Shown here in pieces: positions 7,953 to 17,219 of a stretch of DNA of 64,000 nucleotides. Location: assembly GCF_016890225.1 (NCBI RefSeq), contig NZ_JAFELM010000043.1, forward strand, positions 248,001 through 312,000, read 5' to 3'. Position numbers and translations under genes: made by a program. Source of the DNA: Bacillus suaedaesalsae (GTDB taxonomy: Bacteria; Bacillota; Bacilli; Bacillales; SA4). The notes under the pieces were generated by a model. That model was given only the letters and a program-made list of their open reading frames with translations. It was not told the origin of the DNA and did no database searches. The number at the start of each line of letters is the position of its first letter. Position 1 is the first letter of the stretch.

Positions 7953-8819
7953 GTGGTAACAATAAAACGACTTTCTCAATGTACATTAGAGGATACAGTA
8001 AAAGCATGGAACGATGGATTTGAAGGATATTCTGCTCCGGTGCAAATGGATATGGATAGCTTTTTAACAAGGCTCGTATCAGAAGGGTTGTCACCTAGCC
8101 TATCAGTTGTTGCCTATTCATCTGATATTCCAATTGGAATCGTACTTAGTGGAACTAGAATGATTAATGGTAAAAAAGTGGCGTGGAATGGTGGAACAGC
8201 TGTTGCGAAAGAGTATCGTCATCAAGGCGTTGGGAAAATGCTTATGGAGGAATTGTTTGCGTTATACAAAAAAGAAGGTGTTGAAATTGCAACATTAGAA
8301 GCTATTTATGATAACGAAAAAGCGATATCACTTTATAAAAGCTTAGGATATGATAACATTGATGAACTTCATTATTTAGAACATAAAGGAAAGATGCATG
8401 TAGAGATTGAAAGAAATTATGAGATAAAATCATTCCCGGCTAGTCAGTTAGAAAAAATTTCCTTTTATAAAGGAATGAATCCTTGGCAAACACATTGGAG
8501 AAGTGCAAAGGATGCAGAGGGTATTGTTGCATTGAATGCAAACAAAGAAATAGTAGGGTATGCGAATTACCGACATTCTTATGATGCTAGTGGGAAACAT
8601 GTCGCCACGGTATTGTTCCAATGTGAAGCACTGTCTATGAATCATGATTATGAAGGGATTATTAAAAGTTTATTTCACCACATGTTTGATTCAACAAATG
8701 AGATTCGTATTGTCATTCCTAATTTACCTGTCACAGAAAGTAAAGAGACATATGATTTTTTAATGAAAGTAGGATTTACTTCAATCGCAAAGCAAGTGTA
8801 TATGAGGAAATACTTTTAA
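7953..8819 (+). CDS. Tandem-domain GNAT N-acetyltransferase
   Basis: A 288-residue protein. The open frame begins at ATG 7938, but that ATG precedes the SD; GGAGGTG (7940-7946) points to GTG 7953. The N-terminal GNAT domain is complete, with TAVAKEYRHQGVGKMLMEEL as the acetyl-CoA loop and AISLYKSLGY as the last motif. Residues about 160-288 form a second, degenerate GNAT-like half with no loop motif. The gene lies 19 bases after the Eis-type gene and shares its transcript, ended by the terminator at 8902. Confidence 0.82.
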   Translation: MVTIKRLSQCTLEDTVKAWNDGFEGYSAPVQMDMDSFLTRLVSEGLSPSLSVVAYSSDIPIGIVLSGTRMINGKKVAWNGGTAVAKEYRHQGVGKMLMEELFALYKKEGVEIATLEAIYDNEKAISLYKSLGYDNIDELHYLEHKGKMHVEIERNYEIKSFPASQLEKISFYKGMNPWQTHWRSAKDAEGIVALNANKEIVGYANYRHSYDASGKHVATVLFQCEALSMNHDYEGIIKSLFHHMFDSTNEIRIVIPNLPVTESKETYDFLMKVGFTSIAKQVYMRKYF

Positions 8820-8901
8820 GGTATTAGGTTTTATTGTTATGTAAATTTTGTAAAACAAGATAAATGGGAACTGCTTTGGGAAATCGTAAGGGTACTTATG
8901 A

Positions 8902-8935
8902 AACAGCATCGAATGAAGCCGATGCTGTTTTTTTA
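8902..8935 (+). terminator. Intrinsic terminator after the two acetyltransferases
   Basis: A perfect 10-bp stem (AACAGCATCG 8902-8911 with CGATGCTGTT 8920-8929), 8-nt loop and a T run. Confidence 0.9.
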
Positions 8936-9002
8936 TAAGGTTTGTCAATACAAGTCTGTCTACGGGGAATAATAAGAGAAAAACAATTTGGAGGGTACCT
9001 TG

Positions 9003-9446
9003 ATGAAAGGGTTTGTTAGAATTTTAGTAGTAGCTATTTCTTTAACAGCTTGTTTTGGTTTTAAATGTGAAGCAAAAACTTTCTATACTCCTCCTGTGAA
9101 ATCAATTGAAGAATTGTACCAAGACATATTTGTTTCATTGCTTGGTGTTGAAATTGACAAAGCCGTTGATTCATATTATAAAGATGTATTGAACGAACCA
9201 CCTACCGTATACCCCTATTAAGTCTACATTGAGAAGGTAGAGAGAATTGGAGAATATCTAAGTTTTGAATTTACGGTAATCATGAACGTGTTACCAGTTG
9301 TAGGACCTCATGTGCAAATAGGGTTAGATCGTTTAACTTTTTACATTAGTGGGAGTGGGGAAGTAAAGCTTACAAAGTATGAGCATATAAAAGACTATGA
9401 ATTGCCTGAGAACTGGAAACATATATTAATTCATAGTAAGAACTGA
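9003..9446 (+). pseudogene. DUF3888 secreted protein gene interrupted by an in-frame TAA
   Basis: ATG 9003 has SD GGAGGG 8990-8995 and encodes a signal peptide (LVVAISLTACFGFKCEA) followed by the DUF3888 opening SIEELYQDIFVSLLG and YYKDVLNEPPTVYPY. TAA at 9219-9221 stops the frame, yet the same frame continues without gap from 9222 to TGA 9444-9446 with the rest of the domain (VGPHVQIGLDRLTFYI, YEHIKDYELP). One nonsense change therefore splits an otherwise intact gene of about 147 codons. It could be a recent mutation, a sequencing error or readthrough. The first part alone would be a 72-residue secreted fragment. Confidence 0.82.
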
Positions 9447-9523
9447 AGATAGTACATTTTTAGGGATTTAACCGTCCATATAATTGAAGTGTAATGATAG
9501 AGGGAATAAAGACTATAATCATA

Positions 9524-9551
9524 AAAAAACAGACCAAAGCGAATTGGTCTG
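9524..9551 (-). terminator. Intrinsic terminator of mreBH
   Basis: On the minus strand CAGACCAA/TTGGTCTG (9544-9551 with 9530-9537) forms an 8-bp stem followed by seven T (9523-9529 read as A on the plus strand). Confidence 0.85.
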
Positions 9552-9609
9552 CAACAACGTTTCTAATTATACGATTTCTCAATTATATTGAAAATGCACA
9601 TTTTGAATA

Positions 9610-10617
9610 TTATTTTGATGCTCGTACCACTTTACTCATAATGGATAAAGACTTACCTGTCCCTATTGCAACAGATTCTAACGGATTTGGCGCAATGTGT
9701 ACTGGTACAACAATATGCTCGCGAAGCCAATCTTGAATTCCGTTTAGCAATGCACCGCCTCCAGTTAATAACACTCCGCGGTCAACGATATCCCCAATTA
9801 GTTCTGGTGGACATGCTTCTAATGTAGCACGAACCGCCTCTAAAATTTGCAATAGGGAATCCTTCATCGCTTTTTGTACTTCATAAGAAGAAACGGAAAT
9901 GGTTTTAGGTAACCCTGTTACTAAATCACGTCCCCTAATTTCCATGGTTTCTTCGACATGGTCAATTAATGCATACCCAATTTGCATCTTCATTTCTTCA
10001 GCCGTACGTTCTCCTATCAACAAGTTATATTTTTTACGGATATATTGTACGATGTCATCGTCAAATCTGTCTCCACCAATTCGAACTGAGTGACACGATA
10101 CCACTCCACCAAATGAAATAATTGCTACTTCTGTCGTTCCACCACCAATATCTACAACTACATTCGCAATTGGTTCATCAACGGGTAAATCTGCTCCAAT
10201 CGCTGCAGCTACCGTTTCTTCTATTAGATGAACTTGATTTGCACCGGAACTTCGAATGGCATCTTGAATGGCTCTTCGCTCTACAGAAGTAGCACCAGAA
10301 GGCGTACATACAACGACCGTTGGTTTTCTGAGTGACATCCCCAATTTACGTGAAGTAGCTTTCATAATTATTCTCAGCATTTCTGTTGTGATTTCAAAAT
10401 CAGCAATAACACCATCCTTTAATGGCCTTATGGCGATGATGTTATCGGGTGTTCGACCGATCATTTTCTTTGCGTCAGAACCGACTGCCAATACTTTACG
10501 TGTATCTTTATCAATGGCCACAACAGACGGCTCATTTAATACAATTCCTTTATTTTTGCTATAAACCAATATATTTGCTGTACCTAAGTCTATTCCAAAT
10601 TCAGCTGTGCTTAACAT
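9610..10617 (-). CDS. mreBH: Cell-shape protein MreBH (actin-like)
   Basis: A 335-residue bacterial actin. Phosphate-1 motif [15 protein letters not shown]-like near residue 8, connect and phosphate-2 ([16 protein letters not shown]) and adenosine motif ([13 protein letters not shown]) are all intact. Among the paralogues MreB, Mbl and MreBH it reads most like MreBH ([20 protein letters not shown]). MreBH polymerises beneath the membrane and directs lateral-wall synthesis and the hydrolase LytE. SD is GAGGGTTG before ATG. It is divergent from a cell-wall hydrolase gene across 213 bases. Confidence 0.93.
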   Translation of the reverse strand: MLSTAEFGIDLGTANILVYSKNKGIVLNEPSVVAIDKDTRKVLAVGSDAKKMIGRTPDNIIAIRPLKDGVIADFEITTEMLRIIMKATSRKLGMSLRKPTVVVCTPSGATSVERRAIQDAIRSSGANQVHLIEETVAAAIGADLPVDEPIANVVVDIGGGTTEVAIISFGGVVSCHSVRIGGDRFDDDIVQYIRKKYNLLIGERTAEEMKMQIGYALIDHVEETMEIRGRDLVTGLPKTISVSSYEVQKAMKDSLLQILEAVRATLEACPPELIGDIVDRGVLLTGGGALLNGIQDWLREHIVVPVHIAPNPLESVAIGTGKSLSIMSKVVRASK

Positions 10618-10789
10618 ATATCAACCCTCATTTCTCATAACTTCACTTATAAAATTTGTAGAAATTTGTAGTTTTTTGAGGGTAGTTACAATTTTGAAAT
10701 GAGAACGTCATATTGTCATATGACTGACATAATAGGACCAATCATTTACTAATGAATCCCAAGTTCTTTATTGTTAAGCTTTTTATAGA

Positions 10790-10818
10790 CCTGTTTCTGC
10801 TGCTATTAACTAAACAGG
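10790..10818 (+). promoter_or_regulatory. Stem overlapping the SD of the SleB-type hydrolase
   Basis: CCTGTTT (10790-10796) pairs perfectly with AAACAGG (10812-10818), whose last bases are part of the AGGAGG (10816-10821) ahead of ATG 10831. Folding would occlude half of the SD. Seven bp with a 15-nt loop is only moderately stable. Confidence 0.3.
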
Positions 10819-10830
10819 AGGTAAAAAAAC

Positions 10831-11391
10831 ATGAAAAAATTAATGAACATCCTATCAATCTTTACAATCGGAATTGGAATGGTGTTTCCAACTACTACTA
10901 ATAAGATAGAGGCAATTGATACAAACTATACAAAAACATCGATTAAAATGTTAGTGGACTTAGATGTGGAACAAAAAGGAACTGCACAATATCAGTTCTT
11001 AACAGAAGATATTGAGAATCAAGATAAAATAGATATGACAACAGATGAGAAACAGTTACTTGCAAGACTTGTTCATGCTGAAGCAGAAGGAGAACCTTAT
11101 GCGGGGAAAGTTGCCGTTGCAGAAGTTGTCTTAAACCGAGTAGAACATGAACAGTTTCCAGATACAGTTAAAGAAGTAATTTATGAAAAAAATGCGTTTG
11201 AGCCTGTTCAAAATAACTCGATTCAACAGCCAGCTGATCAAGAAGCAGTAGAAGCAGTGGATGAAGCTTTACAAAAGGAAGATAAGGTGAATGATGCGTT
11301 GTTTTTTTATAATCCAAAAACGGCAGAAAGTGATTGGATCCGTGATCGAAAGGTAATTAAGAAAATTGGTAATCATGCATTTGCTATTTAG
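10831..11391 (+). CDS. SleB/CwlJ-family cell wall hydrolase
   Basis: A 186-residue secreted protein: an N-terminal signal segment (about 1-28), a linker, and from about residue 75 the Hydrolase_2 domain of SleB/CwlJ/YkvT with [27 protein letters not shown], where Glu in HAEAEGE is the conserved catalytic residue. The family comprises lytic enzymes acting on spore cortex or wall peptidoglycan. Lacking a PG_binding_1 domain, it is like the short CwlJ/YkvT forms. It is divergent from mreBH; a shared role in wall growth is an inference from position. Confidence 0.82.
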   Translation: MKKLMNILSIFTIGIGMVFPTTTNKIEAIDTNYTKTSIKMLVDLDVEQKGTAQYQFLTEDIENQDKIDMTTDEKQLLARLVHAEAEGEPYAGKVAVAEVVLNRVEHEQFPDTVKEVIYEKNAFEPVQNNSIQQPADQEAVEAVDEALQKEDKVNDALFFYNPKTAESDWIRDRKVIKKIGNHAFAI

Positions 11392-11393
11392 AA

Positions 11394-11427
11394 GGCGTAC
11401 AGAGTAAATTCTGTATGCTTTCTTCCT
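11394..11427 (+). terminator. Possible weak terminator after the hydrolase
   Basis: GCGTACAG pairs with CTGTATGC around an 8-nt loop, with one G-U pair, followed by TTTCTTCC. The T tract is imperfect. Confidence 0.45.
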
Positions 11428-11561
11428 AATATCTACTAAATTCATAGTAGGTTTTCCCTAACTAGTATAAGTAAAAAGTATCATTTCACTAAATTTTTAT
11501 TATTACATAAGGAGTTTATAGTAAAATAGATAGGTAGAACAACTAGATTAGGAGAACTTGT

Positions 11562-12461
11562 ATGAAAAAAGTACTTATATTACCAGCACTTTTGTTGATG
11601 GTATCAGGATGTAGTGATAGTAAAGAAGCAATTAAAAAAGTAGATACGAACGAAAAAATGACTGTATCACAAGAAGTAAAAAAGCAAAATGACGTGTATA
11701 TAAACTCATCATATGACTATTCCATTAAACTAGAAAATCAGTTACTCAATAAAATCATCATTGAAGATGGTGATACTACTCAAATTTGGTATGATGATAA
11801 AACATTAGTGAAGGATAAAGTGTTAATCGGTAAGATTGTACCCATGACAAAAGAAGAGTGGCTGGAAAGAAAGCAAGATGAATACGTAATGGACATCGTA
11901 AATTACGATGAAGCCAAGCAAATGGTTTATGTGTTTCAACATAATATAGAGCCATATGCAAATTATTACACAGAAGATGAACATGGAGAGTTTTTACCAC
12001 CAGCTGAGTCACTTGAGTATGATTTGCTTTCACAATTGTTCACGAAAAGCTTATTACAGTCTAACTTTATCTTTGGTGGAATTGATGTAGAGCAAACGAT
12101 TCAAGCTACATTAGATCCTGCCCATTTAGAAATGTCAGAAGAATGGTATCATACCCTTCAAGTTGCGTTTAATGATTTAGAGCTCGTATTAAATAAGAAC
12201 GATAAGGAACTTCTAGCTGAACGGTTAAACTCATTAATTAGTGAGTTAAACGCAAACAGTCCGGTTACAAATCAATTCCCATACCCTTCTCATGAGTTAG
12301 GCAGTAATCTAATAGAAGCTTATGAACAGTTTCATTGGCTAGCTGAACCTCCTTACTATGAGGATGAAACGAATCAACTAGCAATCGAAAATCAAATGAC
12401 AGTTATTAAGCAATATTTACAAACAGTCGATCAACAAATTAAACAAATTAAAAATCGTTAA
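11562..12461 (+). CDS. Hypothetical lipoprotein
   Basis: A 299-residue protein with a type II signal peptide: MKK, a hydrophobic core and lipobox VSGC (Cys17), so it is probably tethered to the outer face of the membrane. The mature part is acidic, with three segments: a beta-rich region (about 45-160), and helical regions rich in Glu and Leu (about 190-299). I do not recognise a named family. SD TTAGGAGAAC precedes ATG. It is alone between terminators. Confidence 0.8.
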   Translation: MKKVLILPALLLMVSGCSDSKEAIKKVDTNEKMTVSQEVKKQNDVYINSSYDYSIKLENQLLNKIIIEDGDTTQIWYDDKTLVKDKVLIGKIVPMTKEEWLERKQDEYVMDIVNYDEAKQMVYVFQHNIEPYANYYTEDEHGEFLPPAESLEYDLLSQLFTKSLLQSNFIFGGIDVEQTIQATLDPAHLEMSEEWYHTLQVAFNDLELVLNKNDKELLAERLNSLISELNANSPVTNQFPYPSHELGSNLIEAYEQFHWLAEPPYYEDETNQLAIENQMTVIKQYLQTVDQQIKQIKNR

Positions 12462-12469
12462 AAATCTTT

Positions 12470-12498
12470 AGTACTCCTTGAACAAGGAGTGCTTTTTT
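12470..12498 (+). terminator. Intrinsic terminator of the lipoprotein gene
   Basis: GTACTCCTT and AAGGAGTGC form a 9-bp stem (one G-U) around GAAC, followed by TTTTTT. Confidence 0.88.
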
Positions 12499-12558
12499 AT
12501 TGGTTGGAATATGGATCCAAGGGCAAACTAACAAAAAATGATGTAGGAGGGATATGAT

Positions 12559-13008
12559 TTGAAGCCTATTGTTTTAATCATTGTTATCCTTTCTATGGCT
12601 ACTGTTTTCCCATTACCTTCAAAGGCTATTACTATGCCTTGTAGTATGATTTTGGAACCTACCAATAAAAACATTACCAATGCAAAGGGAGTCGCATTAA
12701 TTTATAAAGTTCAGTTCCATCCACCCAGTTTTGAAAGAACGAATATAAGTATTCTTGGTGTTCATCTTCCAGATCCATCGTCTTATGGAGTCTATGATAG
12801 CTATGAAGGCTTTGCTTTTATCACAGAAGAAATTAGTTGGCGTTTCAACTTATATCCTCTACGTGAAAAAGACCAAACTTGGGCAGGGAAAATTGATGGG
12901 ATTACAGCAAAGATGGAAAATGTTGAAGTACAGGTTCGCCTTTCTAATTCTAAAACAAAAAAGATTGGACCGAGTTTGTTAGAAAAAAATATAAAATACT
13001 GTAAATAG
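12559..13008 (+). CDS. Hypothetical secreted protein
   Basis: A 149-residue protein starting at TTG 12559, with AGGAGGG 8 nt upstream; a nearer ATG is out of frame and stops at once. The N-terminus is a signal peptide (IVLIIVILSMATVFPLPSKA, likely cleaved after SKA). The mature part is rich in beta strands with an immunoglobulin-like pattern and two cysteines, one near its start (PCSM) and one at the last-but-one position (YCK), that could form a disulfide. The family is not recognised. Confidence 0.7.
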   Translation: MKPIVLIIVILSMATVFPLPSKAITMPCSMILEPTNKNITNAKGVALIYKVQFHPPSFERTNISILGVHLPDPSSYGVYDSYEGFAFITEEISWRFNLYPLREKDQTWAGKIDGITAKMENVEVQVRLSNSKTKKIGPSLLEKNIKYCK

Positions 13009-13017
13009 TAATGAGTA

Positions 13018-13054
13018 TCAGTGCGTCAATCCGATAGGGCATACGCGCTTTTTT
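13018..13054 (+). terminator. Intrinsic terminator of the secreted-protein gene
   Basis: AGTGCGT pairs with ACGCGCT (one G-U pair) around a loop of about 18 nt, followed by TTTTTTT. Confidence 0.7.
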
Positions 13055-13229
13055 TACTGTTATGAAATAGAGGGACTGATTAAAAAATGTTGAAATTCTG
13101 GAAGCGTATTCAACTACCATAAACAAACACCTTGAGGTTTTCTGTACTTTTTGTTTTAATAGGCAATAGAAACATTATTATGATTAATAAAGTTAGATTT
13201 TTGTAGCTTAATAGAGGAGTCTAAAAGAA

Positions 13230-14660
13230 ATGTCAATTACGAGAAGCGAAATGCGAACTGAGAAAGATTTCTTAGGATCAAAGGAAGTTCCTGCCGATGC
13301 ATATTTTGGAATACAAACACTTCGTGCAGTTGAAAACTTTCCTATTACAGGATACAGAATCCACGAAGAGCTGATTAAGGCAATGGCTGTTGTAAAAAAA
13401 GCAGCGGCAACTGCAAATATGGAGATTAAACAACTATACCCTGGAATTGGGGAAAACATCGTTAAAGCTGCCGATGAGATACTGGCAGGTAAAATGCATG
13501 ATCAAGTGATCGTTGATCCAATTCAAGGAGGAGCAGGAACGTCGATTAACATGAATATCAATGAGGTACTTGCTAATCGTGCGCTTGAACTGATGGGTCA
13601 TGATAAAGGAGAGTATTCTTATTGCAGTCCGAATACTCATGTGAATATGTCACAATCTACGAACGACGCTTTTCCAACGGCGATTCACATTTCTGTGTTG
13701 AATTTGTTGGAAAGATTACTAGTTTCAATGGACAACATGCATGTTGTTTTCAAACAAAAGGCTAAGGAATTTAACCATATTATTAAAATGGGACGTACTC
13801 ACCTACAGGATGCTGTACCAATTCGGTTAGGGCAAGAATTCGAAGCTTATAGCCGTGTGCTTGAACGTGATATAAAACGAATTAAGCAATCACGCCAGCA
13901 TTTGTATGAAGTTAACATGGGGGCAACAGCGGTTGGAACTGGTTTAAATGCTGAACCTCGCTATATTGAATTAGTTGTTAAGCACCTAAAAGATTTCAGC
14001 GGACTTGAGTTAACAGGGGCTGATCATCTTGTTGATGCTACTCAAAATACAGATGCATACACAGAAGTATCAGGAGCTTTAAAAGTATGTATGATAAACA
14101 TGTCTAAAATCGCGAATGACTTACGATTAATGGCATCGGGACCTAGAGCGGGTTTAGGAGAAATTACATTACCTGCAAGACAACCTGGTTCTTCCATTAT
14201 GCCTGGTAAAGTAAATCCAGTATTACCAGAGTTAATTAATCAAGTAGCTTTTCAAGTAATTGGGAATGACCAAACGATTTGCCTTGCATCAGAAGCGGGT
14301 CAATTGGAACTGAATGTGATGGAGCCTGTCTTAGTCTTCAACCTTCTTCAATCCATCAGTATCATGAACAATGCTTTTTCTACCTTTACAGAACATTGCT
14401 TAAAAGGGATTAAAGCAAATGAAGAGAGATTAAGAGAATATGTGGAAAAAAGTGCAGGAGTCATTACAGCCGTTAATCCTCACATAGGTTATGAAGTAGC
14501 ATCTAGAATTGCCAGAGAGGCAATAGTAGACGGTGTACCGGTCCGTGAACTTTGCTTGAAATATGATGTGCTGACAGAAGAAGAATTAAATATTATTCTC
14601 GATCCGTACGAAATGACTAAGCCAGGTATTGCTGGTGCTTCATTGTTGGAGAGAGAGTAG
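13230..14660 (+). CDS. aspA: Aspartate ammonia-lyase
   Basis: A 476-residue member of the fumarase/aspartase superfamily. It carries the signature GSSIMPGKVNP near residue 322, with the catalytic Ser loop, plus TSINMNINEV, THVNMSQSTND and GRTHLQDAVP in their expected places. It converts L-aspartate to fumarate and ammonia; the family splits from fumarase mainly by overall sequence, and the START MRTEKDFLGSKEVP and length favour aspartase (AnsB/AspA). SD GAGGAG lies before ATG. It is monocistronic; no asparaginase gene is next to it. Confidence 0.92.
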   Translation: MSITRSEMRTEKDFLGSKEVPADAYFGIQTLRAVENFPITGYRIHEELIKAMAVVKKAAATANMEIKQLYPGIGENIVKAADEILAGKMHDQVIVDPIQGGAGTSINMNINEVLANRALELMGHDKGEYSYCSPNTHVNMSQSTNDAFPTAIHISVLNLLERLLVSMDNMHVVFKQKAKEFNHIIKMGRTHLQDAVPIRLGQEFEAYSRVLERDIKRIKQSRQHLYEVNMGATAVGTGLNAEPRYIELVVKHLKDFSGLELTGADHLVDATQNTDAYTEVSGALKVCMINMSKIANDLRLMASGPRAGLGEITLPARQPGSSIMPGKVNPVLPELINQVAFQVIGNDQTICLASEAGQLELNVMEPVLVFNLLQSISIMNNAFSTFTEHCLKGIKANEERLREYVEKSAGVITAVNPHIGYEVASRIAREAIVDGVPVRELCLKYDVLTEEELNIILDPYEMTKPGIAGASLLERE

Positions 14661-14691
14661 AAACGTAAAATTATCTTGCTAAATTTTAAAG

Positions 14692-14727
14692 AAGCATGAG
14701 TCCTTAAAGGATTCATGCTTTTTTTGT
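14692..14727 (+). terminator. Intrinsic terminator of aspA
   Basis: AGCATGAGTCC pairs with GGATTCATGCT (one G-U) and is followed by TTTTTTG. Confidence 0.88.
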
Positions 14728-14873
14728 AGAAATAAAGTAGGAGATTAAGTGAATGGAAAGGTTGTTGCATTGTGATAATTATTACTCCTTCAGCTCCTGC
14801 ACCCGTAAAATATAACGAGAGATACATGTATGAGGTTGATTAATAGTTAATTAAAATATCTGAGGTGATACGT

Positions 14874-14960
14874 TTGGGTAGTATATTGATATTAGGTCTA
14901 TTACCGATTTTATTAGTAGTAGGGTTAATTGTTTTCTTCATACAAAAAGGAAAGAAATAG
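14874..14960 (+). CDS. 28-residue single-span membrane peptide
   Basis: TTG 14874 lies 5 nt after GAGGTGA (14862-14868). The frame encodes one long hydrophobic segment (about residues 3-23: ILILGLLPILLVVGLIVFF) followed by a basic tail QKGKK and TAG. A good SD plus an unbroken transmembrane helix with positive-inside tail supports translation. The function is unknown. An imperfect hairpin with T tail follows at about 14968-15003. Confidence 0.6.
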   Translation: MGSILILGLLPILLVVGLIVFFIQKGKK

Positions 14961-15104
14961 TTTGGATCTGGCCAATTCTAAAAATGGAGTTGGTCCATTT
15001 CTATTTATTGAAAATTGAATATTCTATCTAAATTTCAAGTTGTAATGTGGTATAATTTTCCTGTATGTCTAAAACGGATTGCTAAATAAGCAGAGGATGA
15101 TTTT

Positions 15105-15572
15105 ATGAGAAAGTATGTGTACGCATTTGGCTTACTTTTACTAATGTTAGGCAGTGGCTTTATTTTAATTAATCCTGATAATGTAGATGAAACCGTCTTC
15201 CATGTTCAATCTGATTCCTCAGAAGAAAAAATTTTCAAACCTAAATTATCACTTACTGCAAATGACGAAAGTATTCATTTTAGAAGAGGCTCTTATTGTT
15301 GGAGAAATACTTGTGAAGATAATAAAGATCCGTTTCGAAGTGTGAAATTGAATGAATTACCTGGTGGATCAACAATTGATTTGGTGTTTGATGGTGTACA
15401 GCCCAATTCCCTATCAATTATTCAGGGGGATTCTGAGAAGTTAGAGAATGTAACTAGTTTGGAAGAAAAACTCAGCGTACCTATTGAAAAGGGTACCTAT
15501 TACTATCAAATTAAGGGTAGATGGAACGAATTGGGAGAAATTTATTATTATACAATTATTGAAGTTTATTAA
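15105..15572 (+). CDS. Hypothetical membrane-anchored extracellular protein
   Basis: A 155-residue protein with an N-terminal hydrophobic segment (about 6-24, GLLLLMLGSGFILINP) acting as signal or anchor, then a beta-rich domain outside the cell with a cysteine pair (SYCWRNTCED) that may bond. The family is not recognised. It is first of a run of six same-strand genes ending with the Nudix gene at 17690, all with short gaps, so probably one transcript. Confidence 0.72.
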   Translation: MRKYVYAFGLLLLMLGSGFILINPDNVDETVFHVQSDSSEEKIFKPKLSLTANDESIHFRRGSYCWRNTCEDNKDPFRSVKLNELPGGSTIDLVFDGVQPNSLSIIQGDSEKLENVTSLEEKLSVPIEKGTYYYQIKGRWNELGEIYYYTIIEVY

Positions 15573-15591
15573 AAAAGCTAAAAAGGGTGAA

Positions 15592-15930
15592 ATGATGATT
15601 TATCGTCGAAAGAAGTATATCGTTGATGAAAGTATTGTGGAGGAATTTAATCTTCATTTTAACAAAACGTTATTACCTACTCAGTTAAAATACGGGTCTA
15701 TGTTAATCGGGCGATGGATGACGAAAGTAAACGACGGAAAAGTAGAAATCTTTGCGATATGGGAATATAACAGTTACACCGATTATGAAGAAATTGAGCG
15801 GAAAGTTAGAAGTGATGAGGCACATGTCGAACGAGTCCGAAAATGGTATGAAAAAATGGGTGGCAGAGATTATCTAAAGAACTATTTTTTGAAAATAGAC
15901 GAAGACTTTTTGGAGTCCACTGTATTTTAA
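15592..15930 (+). CDS. NIPSNAP-family protein
   Basis: A 112-residue protein beginning at ATG 15592 (or the adjacent ATG 15595) after AGGGTGA; the frame is open from 15484, overlapping the previous gene, but without SD there. The pattern of RRKKYIVDESIVEEFN, GSMLIGRWMTK, VEIFAIWEYNSYTDYEEIE and RDYLKNYF fits the NIPSNAP dimeric ferredoxin-like fold. These small proteins have no agreed function. Confidence 0.72.
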   Translation: MMIYRRKKYIVDESIVEEFNLHFNKTLLPTQLKYGSMLIGRWMTKVNDGKVEIFAIWEYNSYTDYEEIERKVRSDEAHVERVRKWYEKMGGRDYLKNYFLKIDEDFLESTVF

Positions 15931-15960
15931 CGTTTAATAGAAGCTAATAGGAGGATGTTG

Positions 15961-16347
15961 ATGGATTTTTCTACGTATCTAGTAGGATTTATAGTCCTTT
16001 TTGTCATTTTTCTTCTTTTGTCAGAGTTGTATTTAAAAAGAGTATTGAAGATTAAGGCTGTTCGTAAGAGTCTTTTTAGTGAGAAGAGAAAGAAAGTCTT
16101 TATGTACGTAGAAGGAATCCTTCTTTTATTATTTGTTTTAATTACATTCTATATTATGAATAACTTCGATTATACTATATTTGCAAGTTTACCTTCTTTT
16201 GTTCTATTTGCCTTGATTTATTTAAATCGTAGTATTGAAGAGCAGATGGAAAATAAGAGTGGTAAAAGCTACTTACATGATTGGCTTGTGTCGATTACTT
16301 TATTCGTGATGTTTTTGTTTGTACTGATAGGTGAAATTTCAAAATAG
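15961..16347 (+). CDS. DUF4181-like membrane protein
   Basis: A 128-residue protein with four predicted membrane spans (about 4-25, 48-65, 72-88 and 106-126). ATG 15955 abuts the AGGAGG, so ATG 15961, 6 nt further, is the better start. The arrangement and the motif YLKRVLKIK after the first span recall the DUF4181 family found in Bacillus. The function is unknown. Confidence 0.65.
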   Translation: MDFSTYLVGFIVLFVIFLLLSELYLKRVLKIKAVRKSLFSEKRKKVFMYVEGILLLLFVLITFYIMNNFDYTIFASLPSFVLFALIYLNRSIEEQMENKSGKSYLHDWLVSITLFVMFLFVLIGEISK

Positions 16348-16366
16348 ATGGGAAGTAGGAATTAAT

Positions 16367-16663
16367 ATGGAATTTTTAGTAATATTAGCTCTATTATTAA
16401 TCGGCTCTACTATTACTCTATTCAGTATCAATTTATCACGTAATAGGAAAATGATGATGTGGGGGATTTTAACGATGTTTTTGATTGGACCTATATTGTC
16501 ATGGACTTTATCGTTGATTTATGCAGATTTAGAGGGTGACGGATTTGCGGGAGTAGCTTTACTCATGTTGTTGCTGCCGATCATCTTTGTCATTGGTTTA
16601 ATTATCCTTATCACAGGCTTCGTTAAGAAAGAAGGTAAGACAGAAAACAGCAATAATCAGTAA
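16367..16663 (+). CDS. Hypothetical three-span membrane protein
   Basis: A 98-residue protein. An in-frame ATG at 16331 overlaps the previous gene, but TAGGA before ATG 16367 favours the latter. It has three hydrophobic spans (about 2-22, 31-50 and 63-86) and a hydrophilic tail KKEGKTENSNNQ. The family is not recognised with confidence. It sits within the 15105-17690 gene run. Confidence 0.62.
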   Translation: MEFLVILALLLIGSTITLFSINLSRNRKMMMWGILTMFLIGPILSWTLSLIYADLEGDGFAGVALLMLLLPIIFVIGLIILITGFVKKEGKTENSNNQ

Positions 16664-16689
16664 CAACAACATGGTAAGGAGATACAGAC

Positions 16690-17217
16690 ATGTCAAATAC
16701 AATTACCTTAGAATATCCTTCACTTCAAACGAATAGGTTGGATTTACATATCTTAACGTTAGAACATTCACAAGAGGTGCTTCATCATTTTTCTGATCAG
16801 GACGTTACTAGATTCATGGATATTGAACCTTGTAAAGATATGAAAGAAGCTGAAGAGATTATTACCTATCACTTGAACGACTCAGGTTGTAGATGGGGAA
16901 TATTTAATAGAGAGACAAATGAAATGATGGGTACTCTTGGATTTCATTACTTACGAAAGGATACTGACCGTTTTGTAGCAGAGGTAGGTTTTGATTTATC
17001 CAGAAAGTACTGGGGTAAGGGGTATATGACGGAAGCCATGAATGAAGTATTACGATTTGGTTTTCGAGAAATTCAATTAGATAGTATCGATGCTACGGTT
17101 GAGCCAGGTAACGTAATGTCTATTAAGTTAATGGAGAGATTAGAATTTAATAGAGACATAGAACTCAGAGATCACTTGATTTACTATTATTTGGAGCGAA
17201 AGGATTTTGGAGAATAG
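16690..17217 (+). CDS. RimJ/RimL-type GNAT N-acetyltransferase
   Basis: A 175-residue acetyltransferase of the Acetyltransf_3 (RimJ/RimL) branch: LQTNRLDLHILTLEH at the N-terminus, GTLGFHYL, then EVGFDLSRKYWGKGYMTEAM with the acetyl-CoA loop (R-K-Y-W-G-K-G) and VEPGNVMSIKLMERLEF. Homologues acetylate protein N-termini or small amines. It is followed two bases later by the Nudix gene. Confidence 0.88.
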   Translation: MSNTITLEYPSLQTNRLDLHILTLEHSQEVLHHFSDQDVTRFMDIEPCKDMKEAEEIITYHLNDSGCRWGIFNRETNEMMGTLGFHYLRKDTDRFVAEVGFDLSRKYWGKGYMTEAMNEVLRFGFREIQLDSIDATVEPGNVMSIKLMERLEFNRDIELRDHLIYYYLERKDFGE

Positions 17218-17219
17218 CG

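Noticed and set aside
9494-9736. Plus-strand ORF over the end of mreBH
   Set aside because: It is an antisense shadow of mreBH and its terminator, without SD or domain.
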